DNA of 64,000 nucleotides from Gymnothorax reevesii. Its lineage: Eukaryota > Chordata > Actinopteri > Anguilliformes > Muraenidae. The translations under genes were made by a program, and so were the position numbers. The first letter of the stretch is position 1, and each line of letters opens with the position of its first letter. The notes beneath the pieces are model-generated. The model searched no databases, was not told the origin of the DNA, and saw only the letters and a list, made by a program, of their open reading frames with translations. Below are positions 1 to 13,659 of the stretch, piece after piece. The stretch is taken from positions 116,425,166 to 116,489,165 of the forward strand of contig CM056576.1 in the NCBI GenBank assembly GCA_029721435.1. The letters run 5' to 3'.

Positions 1-140
1 CTAAGCTAAGTCTACTTCCTGTTATTCTTTCAAGGTGAAGTACCAACAGGTACCTGCTGAGATGAATTGAGTCAGTCTTCAGATACTCCCTTGATTCAGC
101 CTTTCTGCAGTTGCTTACTGAGCTGAAATTAGTCTACTTA

Positions 141-979
141 CCGTTGCAATAAAAAATTTTCAACCCCCGTTACAAATTAGGTTTACGGGCAAAATTTACT
201 AACTTTCAGCTATTTGAAATGAAAAAATCCAATGATAACAATTTAAATGGCTCAACACAACATATTACAAGTGGTTTCTCCAAATTCAACACAAAATTCC
301 ACTTTAAATGACTACTGCAGGCTCAAAATTATTCATCCCCTTCATGACGAGCATCTTTAATACTTAGTGAAGCACCCTTTTGCTGCTTTGACCTACTGTA
401 GATGTGATGCATAGGCAAATGTCAGCTTTTGACAGCGGCACTCCCAAGCAATCTTAGCCCAGTCCTCATGGACAATGGCCTCCAATTCACTAATATTCTA
501 GGGTTTGGGGCCTGTGCTCCCTTTTTGTATCCTTTTTCTTGTTTGTGCCAGGCAATGATCTCCTCTATTAGCTTTTTGGACAATTCTTTCGACAGCCATA
601 TTTCTAATATGCAATAAAATGTCACTGTCAACAAACCCCTAGCGAGTGCAAGTATGTGATGTTCTACAGGTATCTCAAGAAAACCTGATGCATCTAATTT
701 AGCTCTTGATTAGCTGCATTAGGTGAGCTTTACACAAGACCTGATTTGCAAATATGCCCTTTTTAGGAATTCTATTCGGGGGATGAATAATTTTGAGACT
801 GCAGCAGTCATTAAAAGTGGCATTACGTGTTAAATTTGGAGAAACCACTTGTAATATTAGTTGTGTTGAGCTATTTAAAATGTTTTTGTTTAATCAGTTA
901 TCACAAACATCTGAAAGTTTGTGAATTTTGCTGTTAAACCCAATTTGCAATGGGGGTTGAATAATTTTGATTCCAACTG
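141..979 (-). mobile_element. internally deleted Tc1/mariner element with long inverted repeats
   Basis: The outer ends read ccgttgcaataaaaaatttt and, on the other strand, cagttggaatcaaaattatt. The arms match imperfectly for about 200 bases (141-345 with 775-979). TA dinucleotides flank both ends (139-140, 980-981), the target duplication of Tc1/mariner. The middle on the minus strand resembles the first helix of a Tc1 transposase (ELSKKLIEEIIAWHKQ, about 530-610) joined to the C-terminal part; most of the catalytic core is missing. Non-coding today. Confidence 0.8.
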
Positions 980-2146
980 TACCCACCTCCTGTTGTCTCT
1001 ATTTTTTTTTTTTTTTTAAATTCTGACTCTACCAACAAGATGCTGTCTTTGGCCTGTTCTTTTTTCTCTTCTCTCTCTCTTTTGTGGACCTGGTCCACCA
1101 TCCTCCCGGAAATTATTAGTCTTTCTCGTGTGCAGGGGTGATGGCTGATGTTGTGCAAGCGGGTAAATTCCCCTTGCAGTCTCGCCTGGTGTTATGGTTA
1201 TGCAAGGAGGCGGCGGGGTTGGGCCTGTGTGCTTGCCGCGATCAAAGTGCAGTCTGGGGGTCATGTCATGCACCGCGACGTTATGCTGTAATGTGGCGGA
1301 ATGCGATTGCAGGATGTTGGGCGTCTGTGTGAAGTTGAGAGGAACGGAGTTGGTACCCTATCCTGTGGCTATATTAGCGACACTTCCGCTCCTTTCACTT
1401 CCTGATACAAAATAAAAGTTATATATGTAATGTTCTGCAGGCTTCTAAAACTTCTGGGGGAAAATGGTAAAACCGATTGGAAATTAATGTATTTTAATGC
1501 TGTAAACGGGACTAACTGTGCCGCAAAAGGTGTCACGTGGTCACGCTCATTTCCGACTGCTATTACTCACTTAGAAGCAGAGTTCCTAATCCTTGTACAA
1601 TCACTGGTACCCTTGTGCTTTTGGTGGGGGCTGCGTTTCCATGTTTGTAGGCCCATGTACTACTTTGGGATAGACTAATACTGCCCTCTAGTGGCACACA
1701 GTATTTAGTGCTCATTGTCACTCGGTCCTCGCTGTCGACGCCATGTAGGATGTAATATGCAATGACACTTCCTTACTGAAATGTGCTAATTCCAGTTACA
1801 CTCGTAAAAACGTACAATGGGCAAAATGGCACATCTTTGTCTTACTAGATCATGAACTGTTGATCTTCAGAGAAGCAGAGAGGGAAACGAGCCATCATCT
1901 TGGCCTGAGCGACACAGACTGTTCATAATGAACAGGTTTTCAGATTGACAATCTCAGTCAACCGTTATATTGGTGGCTGCATGTTCTCACGGTTCATGTT
2001 GGTGTCATGGGTGTTGCGCTTTTGTATATGGTCTTTACTGAGGTAAACTGCTGATGCTGTGTTTCAGCCAACTGTTCTAAGTGCCTGCGCGTTTGTGATT
2101 CGGTAAGCTGTATTTTCTGATTGTATCTCTGTTTGTGTGCTTGCAG
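980..2146. other. intron sequence without recognised genes
   Basis: It lies upstream of the first exon in the window. It holds a T-run (1001-1017) and short open frames that look like chance. A moderately GC-rich stretch around 1140-1340 was noted but has no supported exon. Confidence 0.5.
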
Positions 2147-2274
2147 ATGTGAAGGGGCCCGCCACTCATAGGCTCTCCTGCGGGCAGTCTCCGTACGTAG
2201 ACCACAGCATGTGGGACAGGAAGTACTGCATTCTCACTGACAGTCAGCTCATCCTGCTCAACAAAGAGGAGGAG
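2147..2274 (+). CDS. rasal2: rasal2 exon, start of the PH domain (long isoform)
   Basis: The acceptor is ttgcag ending at 2146 and the donor is gag|gtgagt at 2275. The exon opens with two bases of a split codon (expected Asp) and then encodes 42 residues from [16 protein letters not shown] to LILLNKEEE. The W-x-R-K-Y-C-I-L segment is the usual early beta strand of the family's PH domain. This exon and the next are used only by the long isoform in mammals. The N-terminal exon that must precede it was not found in positions 1-2146, so it should lie upstream of the window. Confidence 0.93.
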
Positions 2275-5200
2275 GTGAGTGACACTCGATACCATTAAGT
2301 GGGGGGGGGGAAGGGCAGTGTAAATCATGTTTAGATCTGCGTACAGCTGGGAACAGTGTTGGGCAAGTTTTTCTCTCGGTTTCTGCTTGTTCAGTAACCA
2401 GCTTTTTACACCCTTACGGAGCTGCAGTCAGTTTTCCGTTCGACTCTACAAAGGGAAGTCGGACAGTTCTGTGCAAATGTGCCGTGGTTGAAGTAGAGAA
2501 TGGCTGCAGGTTTAGATTTGTGAGAACTAACGCAACCTCTGCCAACCCACTTCATGCGTTTTATTGGGAGCTGCTCAATGGCGCACAACACCAATTCAAT
2601 GAAATTGCCTTGTTTGCCAGTGGGACTTTTTTTGACACCATCATGATTGTTTGCCCCAGATCATGCACACTGGGGACCTCTGCTGGAAGAATCATCCTTA
2701 AAGTCCCCATAAAAAAGATATATATTTGTTTCTCATCCCTGACCGCATTGGAAGATCGTGCCAGCAACAATTTTTTTAAAGTATCTTTAGTCCTGAAAAG
2801 AAGAGTAATTGGCGTAATGCTCCTTGCCACTTGCCCAAATGTACCCATAAACAGACACTTAAGCCGTGAACTTGGAAAAGTTGCATCCTGTGTTGTTCTC
2901 AGTCAAGTACGAAAAAGTAAACAGGTCTAGAAACCTAGAAAAACATGTCACAAAGGCATAAGTTAACTCTATATGGAAATATATTTCCTAAACAAAAAAA
3001 AAAAAAAAATCTGCCCACCTGCCCATGTTTTTCAGATTAAAAGGATGATGCAGTGGGGTGCAAAAATTTGGGCACCCCTGGTTTAAATGTCTGTTACAAT
3101 GACTCTCCAAGTGATTGAAAGCAAACCTGAACACTAAATTCTACAAAATTAAACCTGACGCCTCTCTGAAAATTTAAAAGCAAAGTTTCTTTTTATTTGA
3201 ATTTCTTAAGTTTTTAAATGGTAAGAAGGGGAAAGGGGCCCTGCGCAGAAGTTTGGGAACCCTTTTGGATTATTCTCTGTTAACCTTTTAAGAAGATGAT
3301 TACTAAGGCCTAGACCCAGGTGATTTACTTGTTAGGGCTTCAGTGAGTCAGGTGAATATAATTACAGGGTTGAACTCTATATATTGAAGTAACTCCAGCC
3401 TTCTAAAGTATCCGACTGTGGTGGCTGTTTTGTCTGGTGTTAAAAACCATGTGCTCCTCTAAACAGTTGTCCAAGGATGTCAAAATTAAGATAATTCACT
3501 TCCACCAACAAGGAGGGGGGCTACAAAAAACCTCTTGCTGTCTACTACTACTACTGTCAAACTACCCATTTCTGCTGTCAGAAACATCGTAAGAAAATGG
3601 AAAATTAATTGAACAATTGAAGTCAAGGCAAGATCTGGAAGACTAAGAAAATTTTCAGATAGAATGGCCTGAGATATGGTGAGAAATTCTCAGAAGAACA
3701 TCACTGCAAAAGAGTAGCAGACACAGGACAACAATAGAGCGTGCCTTAAACAACAAAGACTTACATGGCAGAGTTGCAAGAAAGAAGCCTTTCCTATGAC
3801 CTCTACACAAAATTAGGCATCTGAAGTATGCAAAAGAAAACCTTGAGAAACCTCAAGCCTACTGGAACAATGTGCTTTGGACTGACAAAACCAAAATTGA
3901 ACATTTTGGCTGCAACCAAAAAAGGCATATTTGGAGAAAAAAGGGTGAAGCATTTGTAGAGAAGAACACGTTGCCAACTGTTAAGCGTGGAGGTGGATCC
4001 ATTGTGCTTCGGGGTTGTGTAGCAGCTGGGGGCCACAGGCAATATTGTGTGGGTGGAAGGAAGGATGGATTCCACCAAATATCAAGACATTTTAGATGCT
4101 AATGTTCAAAGCTCAGTCCAGAAATTGAAGTTGAAGAGATGTTGGGTATTCCAGCAAGACAATGAACCGAAGCATACCTCAAAATCCACCATGAAGTACC
4201 TCCAGGAGAGACTGAGGGTTTTGGAATGGCCATCACAGTCCCCAGACTTTAATATTATTGAAAATCTGTGGAGAGACCTCTAACATGCCGTGCAAGCAAG
4301 AAGGCCGAAGAATATTTCTGAGCTAGAGGTGTTCTGTCAGGAAGAATGGGGCAAAATTCCAAAGACAAGAATTGAAAGACTCTTAGCTGGCTACAGGAAG
4401 CGTTTTCAAGCTGTTATAGCTGCTGAGGAGGAGTTACAAAGTACTAGCTGACAGGGTTCCCAAACTTTTGCTCAAGGCCTTTTTCCTTGTTTTATAATTT
4501 TGAAACTGAAAAAAGTAAAACAAAAAAAAAAAAAAAAAAATATATATATACATATTCTTGCTTTAAAATTTGATTACATGTGTCATGTTTAACTTTGTAG
4601 CATTTAGCATTCAGGTTTGCTTTCAATCACTTGGAAGGTAACAGACCAGGGGTGCCCAAATTTTTGCGGCCCACTATAAACTTTTTTTTTTTTTTTTTTT
4701 ATGGGGACTAATAGAAGAGTTATAAGTCTGCAAGCCTCTTGGGAATGTTAGTCTCTTCTGCCTTGGTGCTGTATGTTATGTGCGCTATGACCCTTGACCT
4801 CTCCTCTCTCATTGTGGACGCAGGTGCCAGTCGAGATCACACATGGGAGCCCCACAGATTCCTCCAAGGGCAGGAGTCTGCGACGGACAGTCAGCGTGCC
4901 ATCTGAAGGGCAGTTCCCCGACTTCCAGACAGATTGCACTGCCAAGCTGGGTAAGCTGATCGACCAATCACTGGCTGCATTCGAATTCTCTGAAGTGCAA
5001 AGAACTTTCCTTCGGAACAGACGTGAACTGGTCATAGCTTTGCTGGTAGCCATGATAAGGAGCATCTAAGTGGTTTATTTCATGAAGGAAAGGAGGCAAT
5101 TGGCTCTTTGCTTGTTTCCTGCAAGGAAACACGGTACCAACCTTTGTAGAAGGGAATGATTGATTATGGACCTCAGCGCTTGCAGCTGTAGTGCTCGGAG

Positions 5201-8200
5201 AAGTCATTCATTGTAATGTGTTTGTTGTTGAGCTTATGCCATTTTTAAGGAAAGGAAATCATATTCTTCCGAAACATGTCCCTAGGAATTACCCTGCAAC
5301 TGTCTCTTGAACCGTGTGATGTTTTCTTCCGAGGCCAATCGTAAGCGGAGGAGGAAGGGGGGAAAAAACTACCTGTCTGTGAAAGTTTGGATGCACCTTC
5401 TGTTTATCTCAATCCAGAGTGCCTTAATCCACCCTTCTATATGAGCACAAGAAACATGCTGGCTGATGTAACTCCAAAGCTTTGATTCATTGCTTAATGT
5501 GACCATACTGACATGCGCCGTGTGGTCCCTAAGTATTTGTACAGCATAAAATATAAAAGGGCTGCAGTTCTTTTTCGATTCAGAGCTGCTTACGGGCTGC
5601 AGTATCTTTTTTTTTTTGATGGTATCTGCATTCGTATCAGTTTGAAATCGACGCTCTTCAAGACTGTTACTTTCCAGATACTAACGAACCGCACTGATAG
5701 GTGCTGGCTGAGGACTTTGGTTAAAAAAGGAGTGTGCTGGGAGGGGTGTTGTGATGTACAGGAATGCGGTCAGTGAGGAGGTGAGGTCAGGAATGTTGTG
5801 TCTCAGTCCAAGGGTTTTTTCGCACTGTGAAAGGGGGCATGGCCCGCCCTGGCCGGACTGCAAGCAGGGCCCAGCTGAATGCGGTATCTGTGTGCTTTTC
5901 AGAAAGGGCAGGGGGGAGAGGGCGTAGGGGCAGGGGGAGAGGGCGTCAGGGGGGCGGAGTTTCAGCTGCCCTATTGTCTGGAGACGCGCAGAGATGGACA
6001 GGGCCCGTGACTGGGGGAGTGACCTCCCTAATCCGGTCAGCATTCAGCCTCCTCATTCACATGCTAATGTGCGCTTTCTACTCCAGCAATGCAGTTACTC
6101 AACTGCTAACTGACTTGTGATTGACAAATAGGAGCATGGAGCAGAAATGTCTCAGACTAACATACAAATGCGGCGTTTGTGTTCTAAAAATAATAATGCC
6201 TGTGGGCGAGCCCGAGATGAAGTATGATGAACAAGATTGAGACAAATAAGACATTTCTCTATGATGAAGTGACGGCTTGGGACAGTCGATGACACCTGTT
6301 TGGCATGTCCTGTGGCTTTTTTTTTTAAATTTTTTTTGAAAAATAAAGATTCAAAGACACTGGTCTTATTCCATTAAGCTACAAAGAGTTGGCTTTAAAA
6401 ATAAACGGAAAGACAAAGGCAATATTGACAACAAACTTGCCGTCCTAGGGGTATGGAAGACTTGCTGTCGGTGTCCTGTCCGTGGGAACAACTTCTATGT
6501 GCCTAAATGTGTGGAATCTTCGAGAATGAGCTCAATGTTGGAAAATGTATTGCGCTGACGGAAACCGGTTTTTACAGTTATTGGTGCGATCCCCGAGGAA
6601 GAACTGAACATTAAATTAAATATTTTGTCAGTTTTGACAGATTTCACAATTGTGTCTGTCATTGCTCTTTCGGGTATGCATAGAGCCACTTTTTATTCCC
6701 TTTGTTAAGTCTTATATTAATCATGACGCAACGTCCACTATGAGTCTCAGGAGTGCGGGCGCGGTCCTGTATACATGCTGCCATTAACATCCAATGATTG
6801 ACGTGCTGTCTGAGCTGTTATGTAACGGCGCAGACGCGGGGGCGGACAGTTTAATAGAACCTGGCATTAATGTCGCACCTTTTAAAAAATATGGAGGGTT
6901 TTTAATTACATCGCCTATATAAAGTTACTGCCCATAAACACGAATTATCACCGCCCGGTAGTTGTGCTTACGGTCGTTTCCTTAAGAATGAACTCAACTT
7001 GTTCAGCCGGATGTCCTCAAATCACTGAACAACAAAATTCAGTTTCCGTTCACAAGTTGGTTCCTCAAATGCATTGACGTTGGAATAAATTGACGGAGTT
7101 TCAGCTGGAGGCTGGTGGACACACACGTAGCACCTTGTGGGTGTAAATATATGCTGTTCTTCTCAAACGGGACGAAAAAAAACCCGTATTTGACTAAAGT
7201 AACCGTTGGGGGTGGGGGGGACCTCCTGTTGATCAGTGCGCGGCTTATTCTGAATGGCTCAGGAACTGTTACTGGGCTGCGTGTGCGCGTACGGACGCGC
7301 GCGTTCGCATGTACGCTGTGATAGAGGGACGGCTATTGTTATGCCGTTTTTCAATGGTGCTCGCGAGAGAAAGCGGAGTGGGTTTGACTGGCTCGGGCTC
7401 CGGCTTTTCTGCATTCCTTTGAGTCCAGACCGAAGGAAGCGAGATCAGCGTGAGGACAATGTGAGGGACAGACTGCGGGTTGATTTGTGCGCTTCATTTC
7501 TGGAAGTAATGTCGGTGACGGATTTCAAATCATGGAATTCATAGGTAAGATCTGCTTAGTTTCATTCACGGAATCAGTCCCATCATATTTGTTAACCTGT
7601 CTGTTGGAGCCGCACTTCTCAGATGTCTAGTTCAGTGTCCCGCCTTGCTTAATGGGACGTACGTTATTGCGGCGACGCTAACATTTAACATTTCCTCTGG
7701 AGGTATTGAAGAACTTTTATGACATTACAGTCTTTGATCACAGCGCGGGTAATATCTGAATACAGTCTTAATGACAGAATAACTCTTGCTTGTGACATTT
7801 ACGATTACATCTGGCGCTGGTTTACTGGTTTTCGACTGACACCTATTAATTAAAACCCGTGCGTTATACTGTTAATTAAAACCTGTACATCTAGTAGTCA
7901 TAAAAAGTGCGTTATTCCCGGCAGTGATTGCGATCGTCCCTCATCGACTTTCTTCCCAGGCTTTTTCAATGGGACATGCATAGCGCAGGTGGAACATGCA
8001 GTGAACGCTGTACCTCGCCGTTGTTGCTGCTACTATTATCCAGTATTGCGCCTGTTTCCCCTCGTTTATTGGGGCCAACGTGTTAATAATCTCTTAACAA
8101 TGTAACCGACGCGTGGCTTGTATGTCTGTGGGGACCCTACCAGCTGTCATCTTAAGCGCTCACAGTCGCTAATCCCCCCCAAAAAAAGATTAGTTGAAAA

Positions 8201-9295
8201 CTTGAAATCTTGACAGTCTTTTATTTATGGTGACCGTACGTTTTAATGGAAATTCATCGTTCTTTTTTTCTTTACATTTTGAAACCAGGAAATTTAGTAT
8301 CGTCGAAGTTTATGGTTAATGTGCAATTTCAGAGGGAATTCACTCTACAGATTCTAACTTGGTCATGTGAACTCAATTCACTTGGATACCTTTTCAAATA
8401 TAAATCTATATCTGGCCTTGTTAACTGAGGTAAAGGTTTGCATGTTAATTCTTCATAAAATGTTACTATACACTTGTCAGCCATGACATTGAAACCGCTT
8501 GCCTAATATTGTTTAGGTCTCCCCTTGCAGCCAAAACGGCTCCCTCAAATTGATGTCCTCTTGAATTTCCGGATCCGAGGTTTCCCAGCAGAACATTTGC
8601 CTGGGCATAACGCTTCCATCAGTCGTTTGTTGTCTTCCCGTTGTGCATCATGGTGCTGTCTCTCTCCCTGGAAAGTAGTGCTCACGTACCCGGCCGATGC
8701 ACATGTTGTAAAGAAAACAGGATTCATTGGACCAGGCTACCATCTTAAATTGCACGATGGTCCAGTTTTGACGTTCACTTTCCCACCGTAGTCACTTTCA
8801 GCGGCGGATCGGGGTTGGAATGGGTAATCCCACTGGTCTGCTGCTATAAAGCACGATATACTGCAGGGCACGAGGTGTTTTGTGCAGTGACAAACTCCTG
8901 ATATCCGTATCATTGAAATTATCTGCAACTTGTCCCACAGTAGCCCTTCTGTCAGTTTGGACTAGACAGAATGGCCTTCATTACCCTTGTGTATTGATGC
9001 ACCTTGGACGCCCAATACCCTGTCGCCAGCTCATGGTTTTTCTCATCTCGGACCACTGTTGCACTCGGTTAGTACTGACCACTGCAGACTGGGAGCTCCC
9101 CAGAAGCCTTGCCACTCCGGTGATGCTCTGACCCACTCATCTGACTGTAACAATTTTGCCCTTTTCAAAGTCACTCGGGTCCCAGTTCTCCCTCATCCAA
9201 CATATCAGTCACAAGAACCAACCAACTACTCGCTTACCTCTAATGTCTGTCAGCAGACCTTGACCAGCATTGTTGTTGGAGAACATGTGTGTGTA

Positions 9296-9342
<47 letters not shown>

Positions 9343-12300
9343 TATATATATTTTTTTTTAAAGAATTTTTTTGGGAATTTTTCCTTTATTTGACAGTTAT
9401 ACACTGTAGAGAGGCGGGAAGGTTGGGGAGAAGAACGGGGAAAGACATGCAGCATATGACCTGAGCTGGAATCGAACCCAGGTCGCTGCGGGAAGGACAC
9501 AGCCTTTATGGTGCGCACGCTTAGACTGATGAGCCGCCAGGACGCCCCTGGAGAACATAATTGATTCACCTGTGCTTGGTTTTAATGTTTTGGCTCATCT
9601 GCATAATTTCTTTTATTATTGGAATTCCTTTAATCTCACTTTATACCTTCAGTTTTATCAATGCTGTCCAACACTGAGAAATTAAAGACTTGTCGCACTG
9701 CGTGTTGCAAAAAGCAGGTGTTTTTCCTCAAGTAGCATCGTGGGAATATAACAAAGGGAAGTGTTGCCTCACTAGTGGTATGTTAAGACCGTATAACATC
9801 CAAACAAAACTGTCTGTCACACGACTCTCGGTTCCACGAGTAAAGTTGATTCCTTATCAGCTTGTAGGGAAGTGTCAAAGTCCCGTCATGTCGGCTGATG
9901 GATGCGCGTATATTAGGTGTCTTGAAACGGAGTGGAATTGAGCTTATAGTAATGAGTGACAAAAGGTGACGGTGGCATTTACAGTGAGCTTATCGCATGT
10001 CCCTCTTTGAGTAGCGCGTTCATTAGCTGGAACTTTGAATATGAGGAGATTGCTGGGCTTTTTCACAGTGTATTGACTGAGGCTTCATTGAGGAAAAGCA
10101 TCAAGCTTTGTGTTCTCCAGAACTTGAGCAAGTTCTTATTTCTTGTCAACATCGAGGAATCAAGATCTTAGACTGTGCACATTTGTTGATTTTCATGAAG
10201 CTTACCCTCATTCGCATTACACTTGAGTATTTCATATCCCTGGAGTATGAATTTGTGAAGTACATTTTCATTGAATGTCCATGGGTGGGGATTATATCTT
10301 GGAAAATTCATCATCTGGCTTCTCGTTATAAAGTGGATTGCAGCTCATTTCGATAATTTGCTGTGGAGATTTCAGTCCATTTAAATGTGGGTTGTAGTTT
10401 GTCCATGACTTTTTTGCCTCGTTTCGGGGTGTTTGCTCAGTTGGAGACATCATTGCTCGCGGTATTTATTTTCCAAAACAAAGTTTTTGTAATTATTTCA
10501 TACTGGCTCCAGCACTATCCTAAAACAATGAAAGCATATTTTTAAAAAGTAATTACTGGATTTTTTTCCTCTACCCATTTCACTTGGAAAGTAGCAGACT
10601 CATTGTACTTTCTTACCAAGAAATCTGTTTAGTTGGCTGCAGTCATCATCCTGAGCTTTCTGAGCGGAAATTTTGAGATCATAACTGAATCAGCCAAAAA
10701 TGCTTTTCTATCTTCACATCTAGTAGTTCATTGTGATCATTTTCAGTGGTATTTTGAGATGATGGAAAGAATAGGCCTACTTATCAGTCATCTCCTCTAC
10801 CTTTTTTCAATGTATCCTTAATGTTCAATTGATTGCTATGATTCATTGTTCAAACTTCTCTAAAGAAAGTCAAATGGAGGTCATGTCAAGCTCTGATTGA
10901 TGAGATGATGATACATTTGTTTGGATAAATGTGGCGATGAGTCAGACTGCAGTTTGAAGAGGTGGTATTACCAACAAGAGCAATTCAAAATTGCAAAACC
11001 TTGTTTAAGGTGAACAATCCATCCCCCATTTGTCAATACTGCTGAAAAAGCTTGTCAGTAGTTCTAGTCCTTTGTGTAGCAGGAGTCTTCGCAATAATTT
11101 AGTGGCGGTTGGAAGTTTTTGCCTCTATCAGTTGCTTTATAATAGCAATGCGTTTTGCACCTAAATTTTGTGCAGGTTGATTCCCTGGAACCAGATAATG
11201 ACTCTGATCCAGATCAGTTTGCGATATTTTCTTGGCATCATTGAGATAATGCCCCCTATTCGTCTCATTTCAGATTGCTGTACATTTGTGATGATATGAC
11301 TCACAATCTCAAAATTTTGCCTTCCCTCTCAATGGTGATGATTCGTTCAAAAAAAAATTTGAAGATCCTGATCCAAATCACACCCAAGATTTATCTGTCT
11401 ATTAGTGTTTCCTTAATCCTACTAACTCACCCACAAATATGACCGATCACATCCACCCCTTGGAGGAAGTAGCTAGAAACCATGATTCAGGGGTGCGGCC
11501 TCTTGCTATTGTGGCCAAAGTCTTTTCTAACCTGACTCTGATCTGCAATCGCAATCCGCTTGTTTCACCTCGGGAACTTAAATAGAGCTTAGTCATTGTG
11601 GACATAGGAATAAGGCTGTAGTAAGCCATTAAAACGTCCTGATTCTTTAGTGTTTGAAACCTGTAGAGTGTGCATTTTTCTTCTCTCTGTTGGCTTGCAG
11701 GCTCAGAGGAGATTTTTTCCACCTTAACTGACCCTCTGTTAGTAATGGAGATTTGTGATATTAAGTATGGAAGGTGAAGATCAATTATTAATGCGCAGCA
11801 GGAAGTTACTAACGCAGCTGAACTGGACTCAGACTTCTTTGAGATGTGAAGCCTCCCAGTTATTGCTGTTAAGACTGTGCAGGGGAAGATATGGGTACAT
11901 CTCAGCGTTTTGTTTCAATTGTCATGTCTAAAATGTCGTGTCTTACTCCGCCATACATTATTTATTTCTTTTTTTTTGTGCATTATATATTTATACAATA
12001 CAAATGTAACGTTTAACCCCATAAAACATGCAGACCCTACAGACTTAAAATGCAGCTGCTGCTTTCAAAACCTGCGGAACTCAGGCCTCTTTTCAATTCT
12101 ATCGGCGATCCCAAGGTTTCCAATGATCCCAAAAATTTCCTGCTCAGTTACGGGAAAATATGTATGAAGTGATGAACAAAATCTACATATTTTATATTTA
12201 TGTTGCCGTGGCCACAAAAAGTTTGGCATCTTGAGATTGACCATTTCTCTCAGCACAAGTGTGATGTAGCTTAAGTGAATTGCTACCACCAGAGGATGCA

Positions 12301-13617
12301 GAATATCTGTATATGACATTGTCCGGCAATATTCTATGCTCTGATATAAATACCAACCCGGTATTTGTGATATCAGCACAGATTTGTGGTCAACAATAAA
12401 GTAAAGTCGACTTGAAATTTTTTATTTTGTTGAAAAAATGAAGACTTCTAAGTTGAATTGGCAGCTGAAAACTTGTTGGAATAACGAAAAGCTCTAACAT
12501 TCAAATGTACGGACTCAAAAAAAAAAAAAAAAGCCTTTTCTGTCTTTGAATCTGTTTAAGGGAAAACGTAAGCAAAAAGCTTTGTGGAGTTCATGGGATT
12601 AAAATGATGTTCTGCGACCTTCACGAAGGAGATTGCATAAACTTTTATGTTCATCCCAGAATTCTCACACTCTTGTTTGTGTAAACACTGTGCCAGGTAA
12701 AGGCTGTATTGTAATTCCTGTGTGGCACGCGGAGTGCTCGACCTTCCATGAGGTGCTCACATTACGCTACTTCCTGCTGGTGTGATTCCAGTGCGATGAG
12801 CATGCTGCATTCCTACACGTCCCGTTTCCTTTTTTACGTTCGATTGTCTTTTCACCTGGAATAAGAGAGGGGTTCGTCCCGCCCTCTACTGTTGTAGCCG
12901 AAGGCTTGAGGGGAGGAATAGTTGGCATCTGGCCCTGCTGGAGATTTATTAAGAAATACCTGACGCGACAATGCCCAACGTGCAGCTTGAAAATGAGCTG
13001 TTGAATGTGCTTTATGGTACTTTAAGGTGAGCATTAAAACCTTAACTAAGGAAATCTTAATTTCTGCCTTAAATGGGGTCTCCCAACTCTCTGTCAGTTT
13101 TGTGTGTATTGTATTTTGGTCATGTGAACTAAAGCACAGGAATTATGGGCAGGCTCGCTACAGGTTATTCGTGTGCCTTCTGTAGAAGGCTCTGGGACAG
13201 GCTCCTATTCCTGTTGCATCGGAGGAAAACGGGAGCGCGGTGCATTACTCGGACGTGCATTGCTTATTTAACAGACTCTGGGGCGACACGGAGTCATCAT
13301 TTATGTACTGCAATAAATACTGCTGCTGATGGGGTTTATGTGAGGCTACTGAGCAGACCTGAGTTGGAAAAAGTGCAGGGGATTGTGGGAGGTGGCTGTG
13401 CATGGCTGGACTGTGTGTGTGTTTGTGTGTGTGTTTGTGCTGTGAATGTAAACATACTGTTGCCTCGTGTGTATTATACTCATGTGTATTCTTGGTGTGA
13501 CTGAGTGCATAGGCGCAATTTGTGTAGTGTGTGTGTGTATCGGTGTTATGTGTATCTATGTGTGTGTTTGGGTGTGGAAGTAATTTATGCGCGCGCGTGT
13601 GTGCGTATGTGTGCGTG

Positions 13618-13659
<42 letters not shown>

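Noticed and set aside
2484..2930. 148-codon open frame as a gene
   Set aside because: No recognisable domain, no codon bias and no splice context; it lies in an intron. Chance is the simpler explanation.
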